Assembly (NCBI GenBank): GCA_025529335.1
Contig: JAMYHX010000028.1
Location: 108,880 to 172,879 of the forward strand
DNA length: 64,000 nucleotides
Reading direction: 5' to 3'
DNA from: Rhizopus sp. PT2906
Lineage: Eukaryota; Mucoromycota; Mucoromycetes; Mucorales; Rhizopodaceae
Below are positions 23,420-35,298 of the stretch, piece after piece. Each line of letters opens with the position of its first letter. The first letter of the stretch is position 1. The notes under the pieces are model-generated. The model was not told where the DNA came from. It searched no databases and worked only from the letters and a program-made list of their open reading frames with translations. Both the position numbers and the translations under genes were made by a program.

Positions 23420-26315
23420 CTATGAACGAAACGCTGTTTCAATAAAGTTACTAGGAATAAGTCCTGTTTGGATGATCTTTGCACTGACTTTATCTAATAA
23501 ACTTGCTTCCCACCAGCCTTGTTCATCATCTCCCTTGGATATAATTCCAAGCAGATCACCTTGCTTGAATGATATTTCACCTTCATCAGCTCCTTCGTAG
23601 TCATATAATGCGATAGCTACATATAGAAATATATAAGTAGTTTGATAATTTGATTAATGATTTACTTTACCAAAGTCTATAAATTGTTCTCTATTTTCTG
23701 GTGGTATCGTTGACATGCCATTATTATTTTTCTTCAGGTTGTAGAAATTTTGTACGAATCCTTCCCTTGAACGAACAGAAGCTAACGATGCTGAAGACCC
23801 TGATGATATAGTATCTGCGTTATTCACTGAACGGCGTCGGTAATGTCCTAATTTATTGCCATTTCTTAACATGCGTTCATGGATCATTTGCGCTGTAGGT
23901 GTATTCGAGGTTGACATGGATTTGGTTGGCATAACGTCATTTAAACCATTTGCTCCGGATTTTGAAGAGGATGATAGAGAATTAAATGGGTCATACAAGT
24001 CTCCCATATTGTTACTAGACATTGTTGAGGATGAATAAGACGTGTTGTTTGAATTTCTTGAGGGACTTATTCGTTGTGAAATGTTTCCTACACTATTATC
24101 AGCCGTGCTCATGCGTCGACTGGACTGTGAGTCAAAATATGAGCCTCTCCATCTGTCTTGCAACAGGCTAGGTGAGGATGCTGATGCAGTTGGCCTGATA
24201 TTTGGTTGTCTATAGTGGTTGCGGTGTGTAGTATCTAATTCTCGCAACATGTTGTCCAACTCTCTTGCTGCTGCGTCCTGCTCTATACCTGTTGTGTCTT
24301 GGGTTTCAGTGCTATCTGAGGATATTGTTCTTTTAACAGCATCTATAGATGATGTTTTGTACAGTGGCTTGTTATCCTCCTGTTGTTCTGTAGAGGGTCG
24401 CTCATCATTCAAGAATGAAACTCTTCGTCGTGTCGTATTCAGCCCTTTCTTTAGCAAAATAGAAGAGAATGACTCATCTCTCTTTAACTTTGCATCTGCA
24501 GCTTGCTTCCTATAGGTAGCTGCTAACTTACTAATCTTTTCGTCCGAGGTAGATTGGTTGCCTTGCCCGACTTCTATAGGTTCACTATTTTTCTCTTCCT
24601 TCGCTTTTATGACTACTGGTGATGCTTGGTCCTTTTCCGTTGATTGAGACAATGGCTTGGAATACATAGTGTCTTCTTTTTCTTGACTTACGACATTCTC
24701 TTTTTTCTCTTCTTTTATCTCGTTTTCTTCTTCTGACTCTGTTTCAGTTACGTATTCATACTCTTCATCATCATCACTATCATCAGATCCATACACTTCC
24801 ATTTTTCCCACCATTAGGATCTTGGGACTATCTGTATCAGGTTCCTGTTCTACTAATGCCACTGTGCTATCAATGGATGTAGTGGTTACAGTCGTATGTT
24901 CAACGACAATTTTATCAGGCACTGGCTGAACTTCTGATTTTTTCTCTTCAACATTTTTCACCAGCTCGTGATCCTCAGTATCACTATGCTCTTCATGATC
25001 AATTGTATTATGAAATGTACTCTTCGTTTCTTCTTCCTTTCCAAGGTTTACTTCTTGATATGCATGGAGCTTGATATAATCCATTGGTGCTGATACACAT
25101 TAGTTATTATACCATAAAGTGTTGATTATATATACTTACATGGAACAATATGAGTAGACCTGTTCTCATTCACAAAATCAGTAAGGTCTTGCATTACATC
25201 CACATCCTCTACTTTAACATTTACTCTTTCATAAGCCTAATAACAACATTCAAAACCTATTATTATAGTCATTCTTTTAATGTTATTTACCTGTATTTCA
25301 TTTTCTAAGCATCCGACCATAAGGTTTGTATAGTTTGAAATATTTGTCTTGAAGAACTGTATTCTTTCTTGCTCCAGTCTTTCGAAAGTCTACAAAGTAG
25401 GTAAATAAAGGCATTTTAGTACTTTGTTTCTACCTACATCACACGTATTCTTCCACTCGTTATTCCATTCTTCAACAATTTTGGTCAGGTCATTTAATCC
25501 CTCATCATATACACTTTCTGTAGATAGTGTTAATAAACGTTAATTGATGAGTGTTTTACTTACTAAGCTTTTCTACAGTTGCCTGTGCTGTTTTGAATGC
25601 GGCCTGCTTTTCTTCTTCGGTTGATTTTCCTTCTACAAGGATATTTGCTTTTTCAATCTCTTGATTATGTCGCTTATGTGCCTATAATAGTGTTAAGAGA
25701 CAAAGTGTATGATATCGAATGCATTTACCCTGCGCACAAAATGAACTTGAAGCTGTCTATTATTGTACAGCTTTTGAATGGAACTCTGAAGCTATAGGCA
25801 AGAATAAGAATATATGTATTTGACAGGCAAAAAGATAAAGATAAACTCACCTCCTTTCTGACAGCCTTTTGTTTATTGATAAGTTTCGCCAGTGGTGTGG
25901 TAATACCATCGCGTAAATGACATGATAGTTGTATATGTGACTCCGCAATTGATTGGAATTCGACTTGCATCGTGTCTAATGCTACTTTAGTTTTACCATT
26001 TTCTGTAGACGATGCCTTTTGTTTTTGGGCAATTTGTAATAGTGTCTTTCCATACTCTTCTTCCAGTAGTGCTCTTTTACATAAATAAGTTGGGTGTGTG
26101 GAGTGTGGTATCAAATAATTTACCTTGCTTCATATGCATTTTTTAACCTTTCACAAGTCTGTTTAGCACCACGCATACGTTCTAATAAAATAGTTATGCC
26201 ATTCTTTTCAAGGCTTTCCTGCATGGACTGTCAGTTGCAACCTTTTTATGCCATACAAATAACGACGTACCCAAAAGTTATCTGAAAAGTGAGTAGAGTT
26301 AATATCTGTAGTCAT
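23420..26315 (-). CDS. F-BAR and SH3 domain protein (Cdc15/Imp2-like)
   Basis: About ten exons. The start exon (26315 down) reads HFSDNFW and splices to ESLEKNGITILLERMRG, the beginning of an F-BAR domain; ALLEEEYGKTLLQIAQK, the 25725-26060 helices, the 25445-25600 helix and a Cys-Leu-Glu-Asn-Glu-Ile-Gln helix near 25300 continue it. A 480-residue acidic and then Ser-rich disordered linker is encoded by 23670-25084. The C-terminal exon (23420 to about 23618) is an SH3 domain: ALYDYEGADEGEISF, DDEQGWWEASL, GLIPSNFIE. F-BAR-SH3 proteins of the Cdc15/Imp2/Hof1 group bend membrane and recruit actin regulators during septation or endocytosis; which one cannot be settled. Splice sites in the F-BAR part were checked only by continuity. 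Confidence 0.82.
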
Positions 26316-26673
26316 GTTGTTCAAGAAAGAAGAAGAAATAGAGAAGGTGTGAAAAGGAAACAATTACCCTCCTTTCAATAGACAGCTTTGGTTATTGTTA
26401 TTATTATCTGACAAAAACGGAAATTGACTGTAAAATCAATACGAGCCTATGTAGCACACACGCACACATATACAGTCCGCTGGTGGATATTGTCGGTTAC
26501 AAAAAAAGTTATTGTTGATCAAATATGAACAATAAAAGAAAAAGATGCCGCTAGGTTTAAATCATAGTACTTAACCATATTTCAATTAATAGAATCATAT
26601 AGTGTTTCGGTTCTCGTAACATTTCAGTTGATTTGTAGCTAGAATTTGTAGATACTTTATTCAATGAAAAGCT
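26316..26673. other. intergenic region with a possible transposon end
   Basis: No coding frame. At 26471 a TA dinucleotide is followed by CAGTCCGCTGGTGGATAT, the kind of TA plus CAGT start seen at Tc1/mariner ends, lying 200 bases beyond the C-terminus of the transposase remnant. I found no matching inverted copy at the far side, so the end call is tentative. Confidence 0.35.
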
Positions 26674-27286
26674 TTATAATGGAGTTCGTTTATAGCAATT
26701 TATAATTTGACGTTTGGAATGAAGGCAAAAGCTATAAAGATCACTAAAACGAACGTCATTATATGCATCACCATTTCTAGAAGATAATGTCTCTTCTTTC
26801 ATCATTTTTCCTTTCACTGAAACCCAGGACTGTTCAATAGGGTTTAACTCAGGCGAGTAAGGGGGGAGATACATTACTCTATAATCTCTAACTTCAATTT
26901 TTCGAATCATCGGTTTTGACTTATGGATCCTAGCATTATCCACCACTAAATAACTATTCTTTAAAGATTCATCCTCATCCATAATATCAAGGAGCTCATT
27001 GACAAACTTTATGAAATGGGTAGTAATAGTACCTTTTGGAGCTGGTTTTACATCAACTGCACTGGTGTCATCCTCCTGAGTTCCTTCGTCGTCGTTAGTC
27101 TCAGCTACACCCCATTTCTTTCCACTGTTATTCTTTCTCTTCTTTTTGTCAACAGTGTCTAATTCAGATTCGGTAGGGGGGTAGTTTCGAAACGACATGA
27201 AGCACTGTAGATAAATGGATGGCTCCAATAATCGTGTGAGAAGTTACTCTTGTTTTCGCAGCCTTAACCACAGCGTGAGTTCCAGC
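26674..27286 (-). pseudogene. Tc1/mariner-type DDE transposase, C-terminal remnant
   Basis: The minus-strand frame starting near 27228 reads SYLVVDNARIHKSK (second catalytic Asp) and YLPPYSPELNPIEQSWVSVK (catalytic Glu/Asp position), hallmarks of the DDE_3/Tc1-mariner superfamily. Upstream, in a different frame (27210-27286), AGTHAVVKAAKTR and TIIGAIH are the preceding homologous segment, so there is a frameshift near 27200. The first catalytic Asp and the DNA-binding half are absent. The two halves at 11.5 kb and 26.7 kb probably come from related elements. Confidence 0.8.
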
Positions 27287-27301
27287 TGGTGATCTAGCTA
27301 G

Positions 27302-27427
27302 TTATTGTTTCAAGTACAATAGGTCTGTAATTTTTGTTAAGACACTTTCCATGGGATCATAAACTCTTTCCTCATGCTCATCGAAAAGATTGCCCATTCC
27401 ATCTTTGAAATAAAAAGTATTTGCCAT
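27302..27427 (-). other. 41-codon open frame upstream of the transposase remnant
   Basis: ATG at 27427 opens NTFYFKDGMGNLFDEHEE and a VYDPMESVL phrase before a stop at 27302-27304. The composition looks protein-like and it lies just upstream of the transposase fragment on the same strand, so it may be a further relic of mobile DNA. No family is recognised. Confidence 0.25.
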
Positions 27428-29210
27428 TACAGAGATCTCAAAAGTTTGAAAAAAGAAAAAAAAGAAGTATTTATTAAGAAAATCCTTTTAAGAACGAGAT
27501 ATATACAGTAGTTGGCAGTTGGAAAAAATCTAATTGCCGGCTAGTACTTGGTTTTTTTTTTTTTCGAATTCTTGAGATTCATATACTTCCTCCCATCATT
27601 CAGTAAAATAGTTACAGCTACATGCCTTCCTCTAAAGTTCTTGAGGGCCATCATGAGTAGTATTGGCATTATAAATATATAATGATACCGAGTGGTCCAA
27701 TAGATATTGGATATGGTGATGATAACAACCAATGTTTGATATCTTTCTTTGGTTCGCCTTTCTATTTTGGGCTGCAAAACCTGTCAATGAGTTAATACCC
27801 TTTAGTTGCTTAGCTTGCGAACTTGATTGTTTCTATAGTTGGCCATAAAAACACTTGATCTCCCAGATTGATAGTGCCAGGTTTGAATAATTCTACATTT
27901 CCTCTTGATCAGATTCAAGTTGTTTTTCTTTTTTCCTCGTTTAATGGACATGACATGAAATCCCATCTGTTACGAATTACACGGTAGGCATTTTATTCTT
28001 ATACATTAGTAATTCACACAACTCTTCCAAACTATGATTAGGTTTTTAGGCAATACATTTTATATCAACAAACTCTTGTGTCCTATAACTTCAACTTTAT
28101 TGATAAATACATTTGAATTTTAGTAATGATGTAGGAATATGCAGGTATTGTTGATCATAATAAAGTTACTGTATTTTTATTAATTATTGACATTAATTTT
28201 ATAAAATGTTGTCATAAAATAAAAAAATTATTTGCGTAAAAAGACGACAAAGAAAAATATGTTTGAATAAAACGACATCATGTCAAAAGAGAGAGAGAGA
28301 GAGAGATAATGAGTTTATATGTAGAAAAAAGAGAGAAACATATGTTAGTATTAGAGCATATATCCTAATATTAGTCTTACTTACCACCGAAGTGCATTCT
28401 GGGGAGGGTAGCGATAACTACCCAGGATAGTTTAAACAAAAAAAAAAAAAAAGGAACGGAGGGCAGAGAGAACCCAGAGCACAAGAAGAGGCAATTGGGA
28501 GAACGCTCCAGATATACACGCCAGAGAGCAAAAAGGGCGGGACAAGCGAGTCAGAGCAAGGACCATGAGGACAGGCTAGTTTTGATTTGTGAATCTTTGA
28601 ACACTTAAGTTAATTTCAACTCCAAGACAGCCCACCTGTTAATATTACGAAAATGTTCTTGGCGACGACGAATTTACATTTCATGCAACATGAATTTTGT
28701 TCTCACCATGGGTGTATTTATTTTCGATCACAGGCGAATTTACTTTCCGGAAAGAGTGTATAGCCTGTACATTTTCAATCTGGAACTTATAGTCCATTTA
28801 TCCTATCATTAAGCTTCTTGCATCAAGATCTGTTAAAGAAATTTTACACATAATTTGATTTCCTTATTTTTTCGAGCAAATGAACCCTTTATGATTTCGA
28901 TTGTTAGTTATTTTTGAAAGATATCCACTCTATTTCTTATAACAATATAGTAGAAAGAAAAGAAACTATGCTTATAAACAAAGTGTAACAGCAGTTTTCT
29001 TTATTGAGCATAGAATCTACACTCCTTATCTGCATCTTTTTGCTGTGTAGCCTCAGACTGGCCGATAATTGGTGGAGGGGACCTTTGATTTCGGCAGTCA
29101 CTGACTGATAGGAATATGTGTATAAAGTTGAAACGAAAATACACATTGTATATTTGGCTGACACTTTTCTTCCTCTTTCCTTTCCTCTTGGATATAGATA
29201 AAGTACTAGT
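27428..29210. other. gene-poor region, 1.8 kb
   Basis: No gene can be supported. It holds a minus-strand frame of 78 codons (27541-27777) with no domain, a (GA)n run near 28290-28307, a perfect hairpin at 28406-28423, and a purine-rich, comparatively G+C-rich patch at about 28440-28580. The NiCoT promoter must be near the right end. Confidence 0.45.
28406..28423. repeat. inverted repeat with 6-bp arms, loop shared with a Fanzor hairpin
   Basis: Arms GGGTAG and CTACCC flank the loop CGATAA; read on the minus strand the loop is TTATCG, identical to the loop of the hairpin at 12448-12467. No Fanzor coding sequence is visible beside it. Confidence 0.75.
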
Positions 29211-30560
29211 ATGAATGAAGAAAAACCTGCATCTGGAGCCATTGGAAAGGTTGCCTTAAAGTTTATGTCTGAGTCATCTTTTACGTACAAGATATTTTTT
29301 GGCCCTGATCCAAACAAAGTTCGCCCAAAGGTATTATTGCTGCTTGCTGGTTTAGCAGTTGTCAACATCGTCATTTGGGTGATATCCGTAATTGTCTTCA
29401 AACCATATCCTTCCATGCTCGGAACAGGCACATTGGCGTATCTCCTCGGTCTTCGTCATGCAGTAGATGCAGGTAAGGGCGTAAGTTTGTAGAACGTGAA
29501 TGGATTTGCTAATAACTTACAGATCACATTTCTGCTATTGATAATGTCACACGCAAACTACTGAGCAGTGACCAACATCCTGTCTGTGTTGGACTGTTCT
29601 TCTCACTTGGTCACTCAACTGTGGTCTTTATTACATCGATCATAGTAGCCGCTACTGCTAATGCGGTGGCAAAGAACGTAGATGACTTTTCAAGGATTGG
29701 TGGGATGATCGGTACATCGGTTTCGATCACGTTTCTTGTGTTGATCGCAATTTTAAACATCATTTGTATGATTGGCGTCATCAAGACGATGCGACGGGTG
29801 AAGAAAGAAGGAGTATACACAGAGGTTGATATTGAAGAGTACCTTACGAACAAAGGCGTTCTTGGACGATTCTTTTACCCTGTATTCAAGTTTATCAATG
29901 CTTCATGGAAAATGTATCCTCTAGGCTTTCTCTTTGGCCTCGGCTTTGATACTGCTTCGGAGATCACATTATTAGGCATTACAGCTGTACAAGGCGCGAA
30001 TGGCATGTCTATGTGGCTCATTATCTTACTACCTCTTTTATTCGCTTCAGGTAAGGGCTGGGTTTTATCCTATTGATTATGTATGTAACATTTCTCTTTT
30101 AGGGATGGCCTTGATTGATTCTTTAGATAGCATGCTTATGCTGTTCACCTATACCTGGGCTTATGTGAACCCTGTTAGAAAGCTATTCTATAATTTGACT
30201 ATTACGTCCATCAGTGTTGTAGTAGCCATTGTTGTTGCCTTGATTGAGTTATTTTCAATGATCGGGGAACAACTGGAACTAGATAATGGATGGTGGAGGT
30301 TTTGGTACTTTTTGTCTGATAGCTTTGAGTACATTGGTATCATCATTGTTGGTGCATTTATTATCACCTGGGTTGTCAGTGCTATCATTTATCGCCTTGC
30401 AGGCTATAAGCAGCTTGAAAGAGAATTTGATACCTATGACCCTGAAAGAATCCGGAAGACAGCTTTAAGTGATGAGAGATTAAAAGTGACTGACGAAAAA
30501 GATAGGGCGCTCGATGCCACTGAAGTAACCAAAAAAAGTGATATATCTGAAGTTGTTTAG
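29211..30560 (+). CDS. nickel/cobalt transporter, NiCoT family
   Basis: Three exons (29211-29472, 29523-30050, 30103-30560) give 415 residues. All four NiCoT signatures are present: LGLRHAVDADHISAIDN (the HX4DH metal motif in TM2, assembled across intron 1), FSLGHSTVV, LGFDTASEITLLG and GMALIDSLDSMLM. About eight membrane helices are visible, with an acidic C-terminal tail. The family imports Ni2+ or Co2+ across the plasma membrane using proton motive force; in fungi it supplies urease (as S. pombe Nic1). Its splice junctions within the conserved motifs make the model firm. Confidence 0.95.
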
Positions 30561-31060
30561 TGTGTGTATATAAATATCTAGCGCTCTATAGCACAATACC
30601 ATTGTATTAAATTTACCCCATAAAATAAAAACATTATGTATAACAAGCTTTACATACTTGAATTGCAAACAAAGAACGTCATTATTCTACCATCATCGAT
30701 CATATAGATAGCATCTTGTCTTATTTTCCAACGTTATCAGCGAGTGTCACCCTCCTTTGTCCAAATGCGTGTAACATGTTAATGAGTAGTCCGATCCGCA
30801 ACGTTAATTTCCTTTTTTGGAATCAACCGGAGCTTCTGTCGCTCGTCCCTTCTGCTTAAGTCTAATCCATGGTGAACATCCTATAAACCCTTCTCTCTTA
30901 ATCGACAAAGGTAAAGGAGATCCAACAGAAGAATAGATGGATACAATATAATATAGATCGATTCATACTGATGCGCAATCCCAACCTTTTTTTTTCTATA
31001 TATACTTCATCTCTCAACTTGGATATTTTTTATTGTTGGAATTTATAAATTTAGGCTAGC
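30561..31060. other. promoter region of RPS5
   Basis: No gene. AAACCCT at 30885-30891 resembles the half telobox often found near fungal ribosomal-protein genes, and a T-rich leader precedes ATG 31061. The regulatory role is inferred. Confidence 0.4.
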
Positions 31061-31774
31061 ATGGTTGCTTTGAATTTGCCCGCTGACGTTTTGGCCACTG
31101 CTGATGGCTCTCGCAAACTTTTCAACAAGTGGAGCTATGAAGATGTTGAAGTTAAGGACATCTCTCTTCAAGATTACATCCAAATCCGTCAACATGTTTT
31201 CTTGCCCCACACTGCTGGTCGCTTCGCTGTCAAACGTTTCCGCAAGGCTCAGGTAATGAAAAAGATTAGGTATTGACTGTTGAAATTGACATCCTATAGT
31301 GCCCCATTGTTGAACGTTTGACCAACTCTTTGATGATGCATGGTCGCAACAACGGTAAGAAGCTCATGGCTGCTCGTATTGTTCAACACGCTTTTGAAAT
31401 CATTCACTTGTTGACCGATGCCAACCCTCTTCAAATCCTCGTTGATGCCATCATCAACTGTGGTCCTCGTGAAGACTCTACCCGTATCGGTTCTCAAGGT
31501 ACCGTTCGTCGTCAAGCTGTTGATGTTTCTCCTCTCCGTCGTGTCAACCAAGCTATCTCCTTGTTGACCATTGGTGCTCGTGAAGCCGCTTTCCGTAACA
31601 TCAAGACTATTGCTGAATGCCTTGCCGACGAATTGATCAACGCCGCTAAGGGTTCTGCCAACTCTTATGCTATCAAGAAGAAGGATGAACTTGAACGTGT
31701 TGCCAAGTGTAAGTTGTCATGGCAAAATCTTTTTCTGATCTTTTACTTATTACTTTTAAATAGCCAACCGATAA
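31061..31774 (+). CDS. RPS5: 40S ribosomal protein S5 (uS7)
   Basis: Three exons (31061-31252, 31300-31708, 31764-31774) give 203 residues; the last exon encodes only the terminal S-N-R. The protein is recognised over its whole length: FNKWSYEDVEVKDISLQDYI, FAVKRFRKAQCPIVERL, NNGKKLMAARIVQHAF, GPREDSTRIGSQGTVRRQ, NSYAIKKKDELERVAKSNR. uS7 sits in the head of the small subunit at the mRNA exit/E site. Codon use is strikingly biased (for example CGT and AAG), as expected for a highly expressed gene. An A-run lies in the 3' flank at about 31860. Confidence 0.97.
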
Positions 31775-32005
31775 GCAGCTTGCCGCATATTTTCTGGTTG
31801 CGACTTGTTTCTTATTTTTACAATAAAAGAGACGTTTGCAATGATAGCAGTTTGGTTTTGGAAAAAAAAAAAAAAAAAAAAAGGAGGAATATTTTATTGG
31901 ATACAGTGTGTGTAATAGATTATGTGGAAGAAAAGATGTGTTTGTGTGTGTGATGTCTATGAATTATATGTTGTATATATATATGTGTGTGTACAGATCA
32001 GTAAA

Positions 32006-35000
32006 TTACTGGTTGTCTTCTTGAGCATAGTATAGCTTTTCTTCATCTATTTGTTGTTCAATGGCATGCAGCTCGGGAATTCGCAAGTAAGCAGTTTTAT
32101 AATACTGAAGCACTTCGTCAAGAGACAAATGTGGAATTAAATTCCTAAGAAAAAAAAATTAATAAGGAATAAAGTGAAAACTAGAAAAAAACTTACTTTC
32201 TGGGAGCAACTTTTAAACAATGTTCAGCATCCATGTGGAGATCAAGCACAGAATCATAGTGTGCGCCTGGACTGAATGCTATACGAAGCGAGTACTCTTT
32301 CTCTGTGCCATCATGTCGGTTTCTTTCATATAGCTCAAATGTTATTTGTGTCAAGACTAAAATAATTAATAATGATAAACACACATGCAACAGAATGCCA
32401 CACTTACAGTCCAGTTCAGGCAAGATTGGCCTAGGAAACTTTGTAGGTAGACCAGAGAGATAGACCAAGTTCAAGAGTGCATGAACGTGGGATTCTATTT
32501 GATGTTAATCATCGTGCGACCCTAGGATGTTTTTAATCTATACCTTTTGTGAAATATAATCTTGTCTTTGGTTTATCTGAATTCTTAAACTCTTCAAGGT
32601 CACCCAAGATACTTTTCAGTAAGGGTAAACCAATGAGCATTCCAATCGTCTTCTTTTCTTTTTCGCTAATGCCATATTCCTGAGGTGCAACGAAATTGAA
32701 CAGCTCTCGTACGTATGTATAGAGATTTCGAAGATCGTTATTACAAAACTCTCTGTGCCTGATACTGTGGGAATCATTAGGACTATCTGGGCTGGCCACT
32801 GGGCTTGATGAAAGTGGCGTCGACATTGCTTCGGGATCACTAAAGATGGCCTCCAAGAACTGACGGTTATGTAGGGCATCGTACTTGAGTGAGTCATAAA
32901 GTTCAGGAATACCAGATGGGTCTGGCCAAAATGAGCCTTCCTTTTTTGCATCTGATAGATTATCGCTGCTGTCAGTTGTTGTCGAATCCTGACAAAAGTT
33001 GTTAAACATCTTTTCCCAGCGCTCTTTAAACAGGTTAGGCGATTCAAAACAACACCAGCGACGCTGTAATTGATCGACGTCTTTGGTAGCCCAGTTGAGC
33101 CTCATGATGTTTCTTAATCGAGCCATCGTGTTGGATACTTCTTGCAAGACAATGTGAGGTTGAGGAAGACTAGATGGCCAGTTTGTCTGAGCAAGTAAAA
33201 CGGGTGATATATCATAACCAGGACGAAGAAGGTACTTTAGTTGTTTCTTTACAGAATCCATTTGCTCTTTTGCTGCGTTACTATCGTCAAGCAAGTACTT
33301 GCTCTCAGAGATAACCCCTTCAATCGATTCTGGCTGTCCAAGGAAATATCGAGCAAACACGTCGGCTTTTTTGAACAAGAGAAAAAGTCAGATGCGGAAT
33401 CATGAGAGCGATGAATGATAAACTTACCAGTAGCACGAACTCTTCGTTCTGAACTACTCCATATCTTTACGTCCTCATACAAATGCTTGTTTAATATGTT
33501 GATATCCTTTCGCAAATTTTCACCCAAGTCTCTTGACTGATGTAAACCGGCATGGGTAAACTATAATGGATGAAACAATTAGTAATTAAATCAGAAGGGA
33601 TATATGGATCATGTGTACTTACTTCGCCACCCCACTTGACGTTCACCTGCAATTTTCGCAGTTTATTAGATTCCTTATCGAAAATAGGCTTGACCTGTAC
33701 TTTGGTGCCCGGAAGTTCGCATTTCCTTTCGAGTATTTCTTTCAGGGCCAACAATTTACTTTCCTGTTCCAATTTGAGTTCTAAACACTTGTTGATCGCA
33801 TTGAGAACTAACTGTAGTTGATGTTTTTGACGAAACACGACCTCTTGAGTGCTTCCTCCCAACAGTTCAACAAAGGGTTGAGCAATAAGGGAAATTTTAT
33901 GCTTATTCTTTGGTGTACGATCAGCATGACGGAAAACAGCAGCAAAGCCCTTTAATCTCCAAGAATTCTCTGGGGCAATACCACGAGGAATATCATGTAT
34001 GGTTGTCGATGGGCGTCTTTGTACAGATCGAAGAAAAGCATCGCTTAGTCTCTTGGCACATTCATCATAATAATGCTCATTTCCTTTTACAAAGCTCCAA
34101 CCATTGACGTCAATGACATAAGACTTTCCTTGTACACGCAGCATATCGAAGCCACAGATCATCTGCCCAAATGCTGCTGATACCTTGGCCGAAATGTTTT
34201 TTTCTTCTTCTGTTAATTCGGCGACATATCTAATTTCTTTACCCTCTGTATTTCGCTTCACCAATCCATCCACAGTAGGAGACCTAGATATAATGTTAAA
34301 TTTAGCCACAAGTCCCTATCTGTATTTACTTTCTGGTTTCAGCATGAACATAGGTTGAACCAACTGTATACACTTTAACATCTTCGCTATTTTCTGTTGG
34401 CATCAGTTGTTCATAAATCCATGATCCATCTTGAGCAGGGATACTTAAATCTGGATCAAACTCACTTGACTTGTTACCAACCTGTATATATGTCCATCAG
34501 AGATCAACACACTCAATCGTTGTGTATCTAGCTTTACCTTTCTGAACAATCTTCTCCCACCTCCGCCTTGTTCCCTCGAGTAGTAAATGTTGATGTTATG
34601 ATCTTCACTGTCCACAGGTTTTTCGAGAAATGTTTTTTTAAGCGTCGTGCCTTCTACTTCAATACCGTCTTCGGAAATAGAATAGTCTGTCGTATTCTTC
34701 ATGTATTTTTCCAAAACGCGATGTATATCCATGCCCGTTCTTTCATAAAATGCCTTTGCTGCATCAGGATCTACTTTGGCTCCACCGTCGCGAGAAATGA
34801 CGAGACGTGGTGGTGTTGGTACACCGACGGCATCAAGAATGGCAAGTACAATTCGACGGTCCCATAAGAGTGACTGCATACAAATGTCATTGACAATAAA
34901 CGGCTGACGGAGCTTCCAATATTTGATGGCTTTATCAAGTGGGAATCCATAGGAGAAAAAACATATCAGAAAATCACAACCCGGCCAGTTCTCTACGTCT

Positions 35001-35298
35001 ATGATGGTAACAAGGTTGTAAGTATAAAAGAAAGAAAGAGAGAAAGAAAGAAAAGTGTATATGTATGAATACCTTCATCCAATATAGTCTTGTCACCAAA
35101 AATGATAATTTCAAAATTTCCGTAAGCAAGTAGTCTATTCAATATATGTCGCATAGGCTTGGACCTTGCTTTTTTATCCATAGCACAAATACCAATGATG
35201 TCTATAGAGTGGAGTTTAGTTCTCAAATTTTCTAAAGAGCCGTTCTACCCACATTTTGCAGTATCATCTGACGTTACTGACAAGGAAGTGGAGGGCAT
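32006..35298 (-). CDS. inositol hexakisphosphate/diphosphoinositol-pentakisphosphate kinase, Vip1/PPIP5K
   Basis: Ten exons (35253-35298, 35073-35201, 34538-34998, 34330-34481, 33623-34283, 33428-33560, 32544-33365, 32408-32494, 32197-32356, 32006-32144) give 929 residues. N-terminal ATP-grasp kinase: IIGICAMDKKARSKPMRHIL, GGGGRRLFRKVGNKSSEF, YVIDVNGWSFVKGN. A histidine-acid-phosphatase-like domain follows with RHADRTPK near residue 385. The kinase makes 1-InsP7/InsP8; the phosphatase domain removes the same phosphate. The active-site Arg-His of the phosphatase is intact, so a dual-function enzyme (as S. pombe Asp1) is expected. The second exon requires a GTGGGT donor at 35247-35252, slightly unusual but the only one that keeps phase. 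Confidence 0.93.

Noticed and set aside
28440..28580. tRNA or SINE in the G+C-rich patch
   Set aside because: No A/B-box pair or cloverleaf could be drawn on either strand.
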